The notes under the pieces were generated by a model. That model was not told where the DNA came from and ran no database searches. It saw only the letters and a program-made list of their open reading frames with translations. From NCBI GenBank assembly GCA_015680905.1, contig CM027378.1:57189501-57253500 (forward strand): a DNA stretch of 64,000 nucleotides. Reading direction: 5' to 3'. Every line of letters starts with the position of its first letter. Position 1 is the first letter of the stretch. The translations under genes were made by a program, and so were the position numbers. Positions 1 through 12,230 of this stretch are shown here, one piece after another. Source of the DNA: Coptis chinensis (lineage: Eukaryota > Streptophyta > Magnoliopsida > Ranunculales > Ranunculaceae).

Positions 1-101
1 GAGGGACGCCATGTTGGTTCGTCAGTCTCAGTTCTTTGTGATGACGACGCTGAAGAGGACGAGTTCACTCGAGTTGCAGATTCAATACTTTCGTTCGACA
101 T
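1..101 (+). other. Possible exon fragment, unidentified
   Basis: Frame 1 is open from the first base to a stop at 154-156. Up to about base 101 it has a gene-like composition: an acidic stretch (DDDAEEDEF) followed by RVADSILSFDM. A plausible splice donor (GTCAGT) lies at 102-107, after which the sequence turns AT-rich. A second short open frame runs from 225 to 377 (ATG to TAG), and a CAG|GTAATT donor-like site sits near 391. I could not join these pieces in a consistent phase and do not recognise the protein. This could be the edge of a host gene that continues left of the window, or chance coding-like sequence. Confidence 0.25.
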
Positions 102-1522
102 GTCAGTATCACTAGAAACAATAAATTTTTTTATTAGAATTATATCCTTTATCTGAGCCACTATCGCTATATATAGTATAAGTATATAATATATTATTTA
201 CTAAGCACGTATTGAGGTCACGAGATGGTAATGTCGGGGTTCGAGGTGAAGAACTGTGTCTCAAATGCATACGTTCTTGACATTGAACCAGGATTGTTTC
301 GAGAGAGTGTGTATAAAGTTAACACAAGTTTTTCTCCTAGCCATACTGTCAAAGATTATAATTCAAAATCTAATTAGTATAAGGATACACAGGTAATTTT
401 GAAACACTCAAAGCCTAAACCCTAAGTAGAATAATCTTGAAAAAGAAGATGGTGAGATCAGTTAAAATATTATCACCAAATGATAAAATGGGAATAAGGA
501 ATAGCATGTTAAGTTATTTTTTGGTACTAACCTGATATTATGCAGAGTGATTTGTTGAAAGCAACACGAGTACGGCCAAAACTGAGCTTTTTTGAAGACG
601 TTAATGGTGGTGGGGTTTAGGTGTTTTTTTTCAAGCTTGTTTGCAAAGTGAAGAGAGAGAAAATGAAATAAGGGTTTTATAATTTCAAAAATGAGGAAAG
701 AGAAAGTGAAATACGGCGTTTGTAATTTCGATGTAACCGGGTTGTATACAGCTGTAACCGCTTGAGTTTTCAAATTTTGAAATTGGTGAAATTTGTTTTG
801 GGTCTCGAAACATTCAAAATTTTCAAGGTTAAAATTTGAAAGTTTCGAGAGGGGGCGATGTCGTGGGCAAATATCGTCACTCCGATATTCCAGACCAGAT
901 ATTGTGATATATCAATAATGGTTATTAGAGTTGGTAAATTACAGGTTTAAGGCAGAAAAAGTGAAGGAAGAAGAAGGGTATGGACATGCGGCAGTTGGTG
1001 ATTGGTCAAAGCTTTTCTCAAACGCTATATAAAGACTAGAAAGGAAGAAGATGATTCATTCCAAAATCATTATAGAAAATCTGTAAACTTAGAACAGGAG
1101 AGAGAAAGAGAGAGAATATTGTAACTGACATTGTTCTTTAATAACAATTTCCTTTTCAACTCAATTCCATTCTTAACCTTTACTTCTAGTAATCCGTTCT
1201 TGTCAATTTTAGTCAGTTTCTTCTGATCACTACAGATAGTATAATAGAGACTATAGCCTATAGGAGCCAATTAATATGTATTTGGAAGAATATGAGTCGC
1301 TATTCAGAGAGGACTCTAGTAATATTTGTAGCACCACTACACTTGTTTAATTGATTTTTTTAAGAAAACGAAAAACAAAAGGTTGGGTGTCTGATTGAGT
1401 AGGTCTATGAGGTTATCAACATCGATGGATATTGTGAAGCATTCCTCTTATGGGGTCCAAATGTAGTTGACCAACAAGATCCGTCATTTGGACCGCTCCA
1501 GTTAGAAAATCTAGCAGCCAAG
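102..1522. other. Unassigned AT-rich flank with an LTR-promoter-like stretch
   Basis: No gene is supported here. A stretch from about 859 to 1250 resembles the promoter and R/U5 part of an LTR: it begins TGTCGTGGGC, has a TATA-like CTATATAAAGAC near 1024-1035, and then a purine-rich run followed by TTGTAACTGACATTG and TTAATAACAATTTCC. I found no second copy in the window and no target duplication, so it could equally be a decayed fragment. Confidence 0.3.
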
Positions 1523-2181
1523 TGTTTTAATACCGATACCAATTGATCCCCACTATACATATAATTTGTATTTGAACTCACTTCAACTCTAGACAAATTC
1601 TAAATATTCACTACAGCTGACCTAGCATGCCCAACTCTCTAAACAACTATTAACAACATATAATAATGTAAAGAAGTAAAACGCATACCACAACACAAAG
1701 ATATATCGTGGTTCGGCCAATGGTGCCTACTTCCACAAGAGCTAATCCTTTTATAAAGTGGGAAGGATGATTACAATAACTCCTTTCAGTCTCTCACCTT
1801 ATTAGATCACTCCTCTCTCTTTACAGGCTTTTCTCTTTATAAATGTTATCTCTCAATCTTGATTGCTTTCAAGATTGGTTTTTCTCTCTCTTGTTTGCCT
1901 TAGTTCGTGTTGCTTAGGTTTTCCAAAACCTTGTTTCTATTTATATAGTGACCCATAATCTCGCGGTTACTGTAGCAACTAGAAACTACAAAAATAGACA
2001 TGGGCGCGGGTGCGCCTTGGGCAAGACCAATGTCGAGCGCGCACGCCTTCAATAATTGTAAGTTGTTCACGGCATGGGCACTAGCGCGCCTTAGGTAAGA
2101 CCAATCTGAGCGCGCGCGCGTTCAGAATTCTTCACACAAACAGAACTTCTTTCTCTCCTCATGTGAGGGATAACTCCAACA
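1523..2181 (-). repeat. 3' LTR of the Copia element
   Basis: This copy begins TGTTTTAATACC on the plus strand and ends with AACTCCAACA, so in element orientation it starts TGTTGGAGTT. It matches 6127-6770 along its length except for a 4-bp deletion near its left edge and a G+C-rich diverged patch around 2000-2120. The TATA-like TATTTATATAG near 1938-1948 may be the remains of the LTR promoter (antisense as printed). Confidence 0.92.
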
Positions 2182-2194
2182 ATCTCCCCCTCCC
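2182..2194 (-). other. Polypurine tract of the Copia element
   Basis: On the minus strand this reads GGGAGGGGGAGAT, immediately upstream of the 3' LTR. That is the position and composition expected of the plus-strand primer of an LTR retrotransposon. Confidence 0.8.
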
Positions 2195-2381
2195 GAACAG
2201 TGAGGGGGGATACCTTCATGCAATTTCCAAATCAACAGGAGGAGTGTGCTACCATTCCAGCGGTAGCACAACAAACATCAAACTTACCTTTCGGTAAGAC
2301 TTTGGTCATCATATTCGACCCGTTCTTGTCGGTATGGATCTTCTCAATGCACAAATGTTTGTCTTCGAGTACTTCTCTAAT

Positions 2382-3794
2382 CTAATGATAACGCAGATGT
2401 ATGTGCTTGGATCTAGAATAAAAACTAGGATTCTTGCTCAAATGGATGGCGCTCTGACTGTCACATAGGACTACAAACTGTTTCTGCTTTAGCCCTAGTT
2501 CATTGAAGAACCTCTTCATCCATAGCACCTCTTTGCAACACTTAGTGGCTGTAATATACTCGGCTTCTGTAGTGGAGAGGGCAACACACTTTTGCAACTT
2601 AGATTGTCACAAAACTGCTCCCCCTGCAAAAGTAACCAGATAACCGGAGGTAGACTTCATCGAGTCAACATCACCTGCCATGTCTGCATCAGTGTAGCCT
2701 TCAAGTAAGGGCTTACTTCCACCAAAACACAAACCCAATTTCGAAGTGCCCTTAAGATATCTCAATATCCACTTAGCACCTTCCCAATGCTCCTTACTCG
2801 GATTTGACAGAAAACATCTTACAACGCCCACGGCGAAAGCAATATCCGGTCTTGTACACACCATTGCATACATTAAGCTACCCACTGCGGATACATAAGG
2901 AATCTTTTCCATTTGACTCTGCTCATGCTCACCATTTGGACACATCTCTTTGGTCATGCAGAACTGACCACCAAGCAGACAACTGACTAGCTTCGCTTGA
3001 TCCATGTTGAATCTCTTCAACACCCTCTCAATGTAGCTTTCTTGAGAAAGCCACAACTTCTCACTCTTTCTATCACAAGTGATTTGCATCCCAAGTATCT
3101 GCTTTGCTTGACCAAAATCCTTCATCTCAAAGGACTTACTCAAGTCTTTCTTCATCTTGGATATCTTGTTGATGTTTGGGCCAACTATCAACATATCACC
3201 CACATACCGCAAGAGCACTATGAAATCCCCATCTGAAAATTTCTGAACAAACATACAATGATCGAAAGCAGACTTCTTGTATTCTTACTTCGCCATAAAG
3301 GAATCAAACTTTATGTACCACTATCTCGGTGCCTACTTCAACCTATACAAGCTCTTTTTCAGCTTGCATACTAGGTGCTCATTGCCTTTGACCTCAAACC
3401 CCTCTAGCTGGTCCATGTAGACATCTTCTTCAAGGTCTCCATAAAGAAAAGTTATCTTGACATCTAGCTGCTCAACCTCCAAGTTCATACTTGCGATCAT
3501 ACCCAATACCACCCTGATAGAAGTCATGTTGACTATAGGAGAGAAAATCTAATCAAAGTCAATACCTTTCCTTTGACCAAATCCCTTCATAATAAGGCGA
3601 GCTTTGTGCCTTGGGTGTGGATTGTTCTCCTCATGCTTGACTTTGTAGATCCACTTATTCTTGAGAATTTTTCTTCCGTTCGGTTTTTCAACTAACTTAT
3701 AAGTGTGATTCTTATGCAAAGAATCCATCTCATCATGCATGGCCTTCAACCACTTCTCTTTGTTTGTACCTTCAAGTGCCTCTTGATAGTACAT
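2382..3794 (-). pseudogene. Copia reverse transcriptase and RNase H, broken
   Basis: Minus-strand fragments at 3549-3794, 3333-3527, 2607-3254 and 2382-2597 together make the Copia RT plus RNase H. Visible landmarks are WLKAMHDEMDSL and NKWIYKVKHE at the RT start, VEQLDVKITFLYGDLEEDVYM in the palm, KSTSGYLVTFAGG before RNase H, and LSTTEAEYI and KHIHLRYH at the C-terminus. The catalytic box that should read YVDDM is YVGDM here, so one active-site aspartate is lost. Several stops and frameshifts separate the fragments. This copy cannot encode an active enzyme. Confidence 0.9.
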
Positions 3795-4132
3795 AGGTTC
3801 TCCACCATTAAATAGTAAAACATACGTATATGGTGGATACCTGGTTGAAGCTTGTCTCTCTCTATTTGACCTCCTTGCCCATCTGCTGGTGCCTCAGGAG
3901 GATGCACTTCTGCTTGTCCAGGTGGTGGTTCATGCACTTTACCTGCATCTTCTATACCAATAGGTTCTATCCCATCATGAGCAATAAGATTCTCATCATG
4001 AGCTTCAAGCCCATGGTTTTCTGTATTCTCAATACCTTCTACACGTTCCACAATAGAAACTTTTGGTTCTGAATCAACATGATCATTAGTGAAAGCTTAT
4101 AGCTTCTCACCCTCCTCAAAGTCTGCTATGGT

Positions 4133-5032
4133 TTAGTCTTCCAAGAACACAACATCTCGACTTCGGATTACCTTCTTGTTAATCGGATCATAGAGTTTGT
4201 AGCCAAACTTCTCATCCCCATAACCCAGAAAAATGTACTGCTTGGCTTTGTCATCAAGCTTGGATCTCTCATATTTCAGAATATAAACAAATGCCTTGTA
4301 TCCAAATACCCTAAAGTATCCATAATCAACATCTCTGCCTGACCATACTATCTCTAGATAATCACTATTCAGAGACTTTGACGACAATAGGCTGATCACA
4401 TGCACGGCTGTACGCATTGCTTCTACCTAGTAACTTCTAGGTAACTTAGAGTGAGACAACATGCATCTCATCCTCTCTACAATGGTCCGGTTCATTCTTT
4501 CTGCTATTCCATTCTGTTGCGGTGTCTTGGGAACGGTTTGCTCATGACGAATCCCATGACTCTTGCAATACTCTTCAAACGGTCTTATATACTCACCCCT
4601 ATTATCTGAGTGAATACAGTTCAAAGGCTTCCCTGTATCTTTTTCCACCATGCTGTGGAATGTCTTGAACACGCCAAGTACTTCATCCTTGGTCAGACTA
4701 TATGCATATATCTTTCTTGACGCATCATCAATGAGAGTCAAGAAGTACAAAGCTCCTCCATGGGACTTTACTTTCATAGGATCACATAAGTCAGTGTGAA
4801 CTAGCTCAAGGACATTGTCCTTTCTGTGAGACCGGAATCTTTGGAAAGACACCCTGTGTTGCTTTCTTACCAAATAGTGACTACATCTATTTAAATGTGT
4901 ACCTATGATGTATGGCAAGGCCTTTTGTTTGGCAAGAACTTCCATGCCTTTTTTGCCCATATGACACAGTCTCTTGTGCCATAATTCAGAGGAAACTTCT
5001 TCTTCTGCCGCATTTACTTTTGTTTGACACAA
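4133..5032 (-). pseudogene. Copia integrase, broken
   Basis: 4427-5032 carries the GAG-pre-integrase zinc-binding segment (LWHKRLCHMG) and the rve core. The D-D-E residues are visible in HTDLCDP, HSDNRGEY and NGIAERMNRT. 4133-4417 is the C-terminal SH3-like part (FRVFGYKAFVYI, KAKQYIFLGY, VIRSRDVVFLED). A stop near 4427 separates the two. An acidic linker toward RT is visible at 3746-4051. Confidence 0.9.
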
Positions 5033-5121
5033 ACTAGCTTGTGCCTTGTAAAGAGAGCAAGTTTTCTTCCCTTTGGCTGTTATTATGGAATATCTTCTTA
5101 GTTTCCATACCCGTTACCAAA

Positions 5122-6016
5122 CTAGTTTAGAAAGCCATCATCATCTAACTTCCCAGCGGAAATTAGGCTTAGCTGAATGTCAGGGACATGTCTTACATCC
5201 TTGAGTGTCAAGGTGTAGCCGACATTGGTTTCTACATGAACATCACCAATGCCTACAATCTTCGAGATGCCACTGTTACCCATCTTTATATCACCAAACT
5301 CACCACAGCTATAGGTAATAAAGAATCCCCTGTGCGGTGTGACATGATAAGATGCTCCTGTATCTATCACCCACTTTGTATCCTGGCATGAGGTACTAAG
5401 ACAACACACACCATAATCTGACACAATTCCTACTAGATCGTCGACTAGTGCGGTAGTATATTTGCTTGTGTTTTCGTTCCTCTGTACCATGTCTTCATGT
5501 ACACAGTTATTCTTCTCATCCCTCTTCAGTGTTCTGCACTCATACCTGAAGTGACCCTTGGTGGCATAATAGTAACATTGCCTTTCTGCCTTAGGAGTTC
5601 TAGCTTCACCCCTAGATTTGCTTCTGTCATCACCTCTAGAATGAGATGGTTTTCTGCTTTTGCGCGCCTCCCTCTTGCTTTTCTGTAACAAGGATCTCTG
5701 AGTAACAGGAGCTATTATGTGTGTCCATTCTTGTCTTCTCGTAGAGGTCTTCTAAAGTCTTCCACAGGCTGAAAGCTGTGGTCTCTTGGGATACAAGGCG
5801 GATTACATTGTTGTCAATCCACTGTCTAATGCACCCTATCGCTTTTTCATCAAGCGTCTTCCAATCGGCATCGGATACTGTATCCGGTTTTACTCCCCCA
5901 TTCTCAATGGGTTGTGCCAAGTTTTCACAATAGAGCAAGTCTTCCATCCTGGCTTTCCACATAGTGTAGTTATCTCTATTCAGATTTGTCATGCGAGTGT
6001 TCATGGAATGGTCCAT
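5122..6016 (-). pseudogene. Copia gag and protease, broken
   Basis: 5636-6016 is the gag N-terminal part (NLNRDNYTMWKARMEDLLYC). 5122-5691 continues through a basic region, a zinc knuckle and the protease (WVIDTGASYHVTPH, active-site DTGAS). The knuckle reads CYYYATKGHFRYEC, so the second cysteine of the CX2CX4HX4C pattern is a tyrosine and zinc binding is probably lost. The two pieces overlap in different frames, which indicates a frameshift. Confidence 0.88.
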
Positions 6017-6111
6017 CTCTACAAGTTATTTAAACTCAAATATTCTCTTAGGAATTTCGTCAAACACCTTCCGACCAAGATTTGGATAACACCCTAGGTT
6101 AATCTAACCAA

Positions 6112-6124
6112 GGCTCTGATACCA
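6112..6124 (-). other. Primer-binding site, initiator tRNA-Met type
   Basis: The minus strand reads TGGTATCAGAGCC two bases inside the right LTR edge. This is the classic plant Copia PBS complementary to the 3' end of initiator tRNA-Met, and it fixes the element orientation. Confidence 0.92.
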
Positions 6125-6126
6125 CT

Positions 6127-6770
6127 TGTTGGGGTTAATACCGATACCAATCGATCCCCACTACACAGATAACTTGTATTTGAACTCACTTCAACTCCAG
6201 ACAAATTCTAAATATTCACTGTAGCTGACCTAGCATGCCCAACTCTCTAAACAACTATTAACAACAGATAATAATGTAAAGAAGTAAAACACATGCCACA
6301 ACACAAAGATATACCGTGGTTCGGCCAATGGTGCCTACTTCTACAAGAGCTAATTCTTTTATAAAGTGGGAAGGATGATTACAATCACTCCTTTCAGTCT
6401 CTCACCTTACTAGATCACTCCTCTCTCTTTACAGGCTTTTCTCTCTGTAAAGGTTATTTCTCAATCTTGATTGCTTTCAAGATTGGGTTTTCTCTCTCTT
6501 GTGTTGCCTTGGTTCATGTTGCTTAGGTTTTCCAAAACCTTGTTTCTATTTATATAGTAACCCTTAATCTCGCGATTCTTCAGAGCAAACTTAAAACTAT
6601 GAAAATAGACATGGGTCTTGCTTCTTTAGGCAAGGCCAATGTCGAAAGTCTTGTACCCTCAATGTACTATAAGTTGTTCATGGCATGGGCGTATGCCTTT
6701 TAGGCAAGACTAACTGATAGCTGCTACAAGACTTCTTTCATGCAAATAGAACTTCTTTCTCTCCTCATGT
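6127..6770 (-). repeat. 5' LTR of the Copia element, outer edge truncated
   Basis: It starts TGTTGGGGTTAATACC on the plus strand and aligns with 1523-2181. Similarity stops at CTCCTCATGT (6761-6770), about 16 bp short of the expected end, and the following sequence is unrelated AT-rich DNA. A deletion or rearrangement removed the outer terminus and the target duplication. Confidence 0.9.
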
Positions 6771-7269
6771 TATAAAATTTATAAAATTGGAAATTACATT
6801 ATAGTGTTGAAAAAAAATTTATAAATTCAGAAATTTAATTAGAATATGTCGTAATTATTGTGGTTTTTGAAATCCTTAACGATGACTAAATGTCTAAATC
6901 CCAAAGTGGATGATGCATTAAATCTATCCAAGTTTATTTGTTTAGGCCCATATAGACATATAGTGTATACAATACAATTTTATTTATTGTCCGCTTAGTT
7001 TTGGGTGTACACTGTTACTTATTTTATGATTAGTTGACTTTTATTTTTCTGTTTTTGTCCCAGTCACATGTGAGGTTAACAAATGTAGAAAGTAAATGTT
7101 CAGGCAACTCAATTCATTTTTTCCTTCGTTATTTCATTGTCTTTTTCTAGAAAGAAACTTTTTTATGTTAAACTTCACCTAAGATTAGTGTGGAAACTAT
7201 TCTTTGTAGCGTAAGAGTTTTAGGAAAATCATTTTCGGTGGAAACTGTTACTTTTAGCAATTTAGTTTT

Positions 7270-7500
7270 TTTGTATCCTATTTTTTCGTAATTAGCTATA
7301 GTGTTTAGGAAAAGTTGGAGAATCTATGAAACAGTAGATGAGATTGTTTCTTTCTTTGTATCATATTTTTTTTCGTAATTAGTAATAGAGTTTAGAAAAA
7401 ACTGGAGTCTATGTGATTGCCAATTGTCTGATTTTTCCATATTAGTCTCATATTTTTTCGTAATTAGCCAAAGAGTTTTACAAATATTGGAGACTCTTGG
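7270..7500. repeat. Three diverged ~85-bp tandem units
   Basis: The core TTTTTTCGTAATTAG followed by AGAGTTTA-like sequence and TTGGAG recurs near 7283, 7369 and 7453. The spacing is about 85 bp. The copies differ at many sites. The surrounding 6771-7572 region is AT-rich and shows no gene. Confidence 0.55.
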
Positions 7501-7572
7501 AAACTCTGTGAATACTCAAAAAAATAGAGCCAAGAAGGGTACAACTATAATATATATCTAAGGACTAAAGAA

Positions 7573-7661
7573 CATTGTCACCAAGTTCGGCGTTTTATTA
7601 AAAAAAAAACACATTCAAAACCTTTTAAATTGGTAAGACGTTTTGTATCAGTTTAAAACCC

Positions 7662-7698
<37 letters not shown>

Positions 7699-8320
7699 AT
7701 CACGTTTTAAATTTAAAAAACATATTTATCGCGAGATTTTGAAAATCTCCCATTTAAAACTTTATTATTATTATTATTATTTTTTTATCTGAAAGAAAAC
7801 GTGAGAATAAAAAAGGGTTTTGGAGTTATCTTTTTGAAGAGTGGGCATTAGATTGACTTATTGAGACAGTTTTATTTTTCTTTGGACTATTAATACTTGG
7901 AAATTTTAAATTTATTCACTTATTTGTAGTATTTGATTATGCCATTATGGTTGGTAATTAGTAGTATCTTATTTAGAGTCGTGTTTTGGTACTGAATCTA
8001 AAACTTCTAGTATTTGAATAAGTAATTGATAATTTAATATCTTCATGTATTTGAATTTTCTTTCATTTGTACTATTATTAATTTTATTTTGTGTGTTTAT
8101 TCTTTTTTCCACTCTTATAAAAAATCAAACTCCTTACCTATCATATTCTTTATCATCTATTTTTATTGTTTCTTTTACGTATTATACGTTTTAAACCCGT
8201 TTTTTATGTCTCGCGTTTTTTTACCCATTTTTTTTAAGAGACGTTCTGTTTAAAACACGAACTATGTTTTTTTTTCTTCAAGTACAACATTTTAAACCAG
8301 TATCGTACTTGGTGACAATG
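7573..8320. mobile_element. Short non-autonomous TIR element (MITE-like)
   Basis: The ends are inverted copies of CATTGTCACCAAGT (14 bp). They are flanked by CTAAAGAA on the left (7565-7572) and CTAAAAAA on the right (8321-8328), an 8-bp target duplication with one mismatch, which fits the hAT superfamily. The interior is AT-rich with a T-run of about 30 near 7663-7694 and no coding potential. Confidence 0.55.
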
Positions 8321-8398
8321 CTAAAAAACCAAAGTTTTGAAGAGTTTAAGTCGTCCATGTCCTCTTACTATAAAAGCCCCACAATTAAATTTTGTATA

Positions 8399-8797
8399 TA
8401 TTTCGGCAGTAACCCGCTTCAACACAACGAGAGCAATGGTAAAGAACGCACTAAAAAACAGAGGAATTTGATGTTGGGGGAGATGAAACTGAACCAAGAT
8501 AATAGCTGCCTACGTACCCAAGATCTATTATCTAGGGATCAAGTTTCAACGTAGTTCCTTACTGTGAGAGAGAATATTTTTTATGAATTGGTAGAGACTG
8601 AGTCCTAAGAGGACTGTGTTTGTTTGTCCAAAGAATTGTTATCTCTTTGAACTTTTATCCTTATCTTTCTACAATAATGAACCTGTACATATTCATAAAT
8701 AGACCAGTTATTGGGTGTAGCTAGGATTAAGCCCTTGGGCTTAATTGATTTGGGCTTGATTCGTGGGTTAATGAGCCACAAAGTGGGGGTCTATACA
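8399..8797 (-). repeat. 3' LTR of element A
   Basis: It starts TATTTCGGCAGTAACC, where the terminal TG has become TA, and ends GTCTATACA. It matches 22101-22499 almost base for base. A purine tract (AAAGAGAGGGCGC on the minus strand, 8798-8810) adjoins it. Confidence 0.93.
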
Positions 8798-9430
8798 GCG
8801 CCCTCTCTTTAGTGGATGGGCAAAACCCATGTGGCAGAGAAGTTAATATAGAAAAAAGAATGGAAGAACATCGATTTAAAATAGAGTCTTTTTGAGTTAT
8901 CCCCCCAAAGATATGTCGAGTTTTGTGTTTAACCCCCAAAATTTCAATCATCACAATTAGACCCCCAATCTGTCTCAGAACTCTAAAAACACTGTTCATT
9001 TTTTCCATAATGCCCAAACTACCCTTTCAAGAAAATTGCGAGAGCAAATTATTTTCCCCCCCAATTAAACATGGCCCACTCCAATAACTTAGATTAAAAC
9101 CCCCAACTTAGGGTTTTATTTTGCTTCACTTCTATTTCTCATCTCATCGCTCGTCTGTTGAATTTAGGGTTATTTAGTGTGGAATCCATGATCTTAGGGT
9201 TCTTACACTACTCATCACTACTTCTTACACTGGAATCCACGATCTCGTACTCGAATCGACAATCTCACAATCAAGGTAATTTTCATGTGCCTTATTTAGG
9301 GTTTTTCATTCTAAGGTTTTTTTTTAAATTATATAAGAGTATCAATGCCTTATTGATAGCATGGTTTTAAAGTTTGGTTGTTGTGTCTGATTATTGTTTT
9401 GGTTTTGGCTTGGTTACGTTGCTGCAGATA

Positions 9431-11946
9431 ATGGCCTCAATTAGGATCTTTAGGTGTCACCATCAGGGTAAATGGGTAGAGGATGGACAATATATGAAAT
9501 ATGTTGGTGGACAATATGTAGATTCTGAGGAATGGGATTATGATTACGCAAATTTGATAGACCTTGTTGCTTGGATCACTTTAGCATTTGGTGTCCCATC
9601 TGGAAATGTATTGGAAATATGTTGGTTGCATGGTGGAAACAAAACTAGTCTAGATACAGATCAGATGTGATGTTCATGTGGGAATATGCAAGAGTTGATG
9701 CAAAGGGGTTCACACATATCTTTGTAAATTGGCATGAGTTGGATGTCATTTCAAGTGATTCAAGTGATGATGAAAATAACTCTGAAGGTGAAATACCACA
9801 TGTTGTGGACTCTTCCACAGATAGTGAAGATGAATATGTATATATGCATGGCAGAAGATGTAGAAAGGGAAATATGTTTGACTTGGATGACTGGCCCACT
9901 ACAGAAGACTTTGACTATGTTATGAAGAAGACAGCAAATTTGAGGTCCCCACCATTGCTATTGCCATATTATTCTGAAGACAAGAAAGATAGTGGCCCTA
10001 GTCTTAAAGTAAAGGGAAAGAGAGTTGTTCAAGAACAAGATCAACAACCCACATCCATTGAAGTTGAGGAGCTGTCTACATCTACTGGAGTTGCAGGTAT
10101 GTGTAATTACAACCAAATTATTTTAATATCTGTCTACATCCAAATTTTTCCAAAGACTTCTTTTATAATTCTTGTATGTTGCTTGAATGATTTAGGTCCT
10201 GATGCAACTCAAAGTTCTAGATGTGAATTCAACATTGACCAGATAGATGCAGCAGAGCATTACTACAGTCAAGATTCATCTGATGAGGAGTATGTACCTT
10301 CTAAAAATAATTCAAGTGGTGAAGAGTCTTTGTTTATTTGATGAGGAGTCTTTGTTTGCTGAAGAAGAGGATGGAAATGGTTTAATTGCTGAAGAAGATG
10401 AACCAATACAACCAAATGTTAGGACACAAATAGTTGAGGATGATGATGTAATAAATGTGTTGGTTGAAAACACATTTAATATTCTAACTGATGAGGGAGA
10501 GACTAGAACTAATGATACATCAGTTAGGTTGTTTGTAGGTCAGAAATGGGCTGATAGATTCTTGTGTAGAGATTATCTGAGGTTGTGTGCTATTAAAAGA
10601 AAATATAGTATGAAGTTCAAGAAAAATGATGCTCTGCAGATTGAAGCTGTGTGTAAGGAGGAAGGTTGTAAATGGAGGGCTTATTGCAGGTGCATGACTA
10701 AGAGGAGTACATTCAGATTAAGAAGGTTGAATGATGTTCACACTTGTACAAAATGATAGAAAAGATAGAAACCCTATGGCAAATGCAAACTTGGATAGCA
10801 AAAGATATTGAGAAAGACATGAGACTTCATTTCAAGAGCTACAAACCAATGACATCATCGAAAATCATTTGGAATAGATATCAAGTTAAGATTAAGTATT
10901 GGCAAGCTTGGAATGCCGGGAACTTAGCAATGGAAATGATTCATGGAAGTTATGATGAGTCTTATGCAAAGGTTCATCACTTTGTTTGCATATTCTCAAC
11001 TCCAACCCGTGTTCTATTGCTAAATTCTCTAGAAATGCTAACTACATGAGTTTTGAATGGGTTTGTATTGCTTTCAAAGCATGTTTAGATGGGTTTGTCA
11101 GTGGGTGTAGGCCTTTAATAGGTCTTGATGGATGTTTTTTAAAGGGGAAACATGGGGGTGTATGTCTGTCTGTTCTAGCATTAGATGGAAATAATGGATT
11201 GTTTCCACTAGGTTTTTTTTATTTGTATTTCAGAAAACACTGAGAATTGGACTGAATTTCTAGATATTATGGCACCATCCTTGAACTTACATCCATCTAG
11301 ACCCACCATAATTTCGATAGACAAAAGGTTTAGGTAATGCAATTGCCACAGTGTTTCTGATTGCAATCAAAGATATTGTTTTAGACACATGGTGCGTAAC
11401 ATGAAGACAAGGTTTAAGAGTCTTGAAGTGGAAGCATGGAATGCAAAGAAAAGCATTTGGGGAAGCCGACTTTAATAAAAATATGGAGTTGCTTGAGAAA
11501 AGATGTAGTGATGCCAAAGACTACTTGATGACCGAGGAGCCTAGGTTGTGGGCAAGGTCACACTTTGACACTCGAATGTAAAGGTCAACCACCTCTCTAA
11601 TAACTTCTCTGAATCATGGAATAGTTTTATATTGGATGCTAGAGACAAGCCTATTGTGAAGATGGTTTCCAAGATAGTGATGTTACAAATGAAGTTGATC
11701 TATGATAGAAAGGGGAAGTTTGTAGACTGGAATGAGAATGATCTAGTACTAAGGGTGAAAGATATCTTAGCAAAAAGAGAGAATGAAATTGGTGATTATG
11801 AAGTTGTTGGTTCAAATGAGGATAAGTTCTGTGTGACACATAAGTCTGGACATTGGTGGATCATTGATTTGGTACAATTAAGTTGTACATCAGAGAAATG
11901 GCAAGTGTGTGGAATTCCTTGCATTCATGTCACATCAAGTTATTAA
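9431..11946 (+). pseudogene. MuDR-type MULE transposase, broken
   Basis: The likely start is ATG 9431, just after a splice-acceptor-like GCTGCAG. The N-terminal segment (MASIRIFRCHHQGKWVEDG) is PB1-like, as in plant MULEs. An acidic Ser/Asp/Glu stretch follows, with an intron at about 10097-10195 (GTATGT...TTTAG). Next come the MuDR DNA-binding domain at about 10520-10755 (VGQKWADRFLCRDYLRLC, with cysteines and histidine in CKEEGCKWRAYC and DVHTC), part of the DDE core near 11125 (LIGLDGCFLKGKHGG), and a SWIM-like end near 11895-11940 (WQVCGIPCIH). At least four frameshifts and several stops interrupt it. One SWIM cysteine appears as serine (SCTSEKW). Confidence 0.88.
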
Positions 11947-12230
11947 AGCAAGGAGAGACACTTGGACACAGTAAGTTTAAATTTGATATGTTCTATTGCA
12001 ATTTGTTGTGTTAAATTATATTATTTATTGCAATTTGTTGTTGTTCTTGTTTTTAGATTCTGCAGTCTTTTTTTTCACTATTAGAGCATATAGAAATGCA
12101 CATAGTCAGCACATAACTCCAATGGTTCATGAGGATGATTGGCCAAAGGTAATTCTTATTCCAATTTTCAATTCTTTTAATTTCTAGTTTATTGATTGTG
12201 TATTGACATGTGTTTTGTTTAATTGATGCA

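Larger units (their letters stand above)
1523..6770 (-). mobile_element. Ty1/Copia LTR retrotransposon, Tork/Tnt1-like, decayed
   Basis: Two directly repeated LTRs (1523-2181 and 6127-6770) flank a minus-strand internal region. Its domains follow the Copia order: gag, protease, integrase, reverse transcriptase, RNase H. The primer-binding site next to the right LTR is the initiator-Met tRNA type, and a purine tract adjoins the left LTR, so the element reads right to left. The protein resembles the Tnt1-type polyprotein. Coding is broken into at least seven pieces by stops and frameshifts. The outer edge of the right LTR lacks its last ~16 bp, so no target duplication can be scored. The LTRs differ by many substitutions, which suggests an old insertion. 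Confidence 0.95.

Noticed and set aside
462..773. Minus-strand frame of 103 codons
   Set aside because: Composition is typical of AT-rich non-coding DNA, with no motif and no regulatory context.
859..1260. A solo LTR
   Set aside because: It has a TATA-like and R/U5-like layout but no target duplication or second copy, so it is mentioned only as LTR-like sequence.
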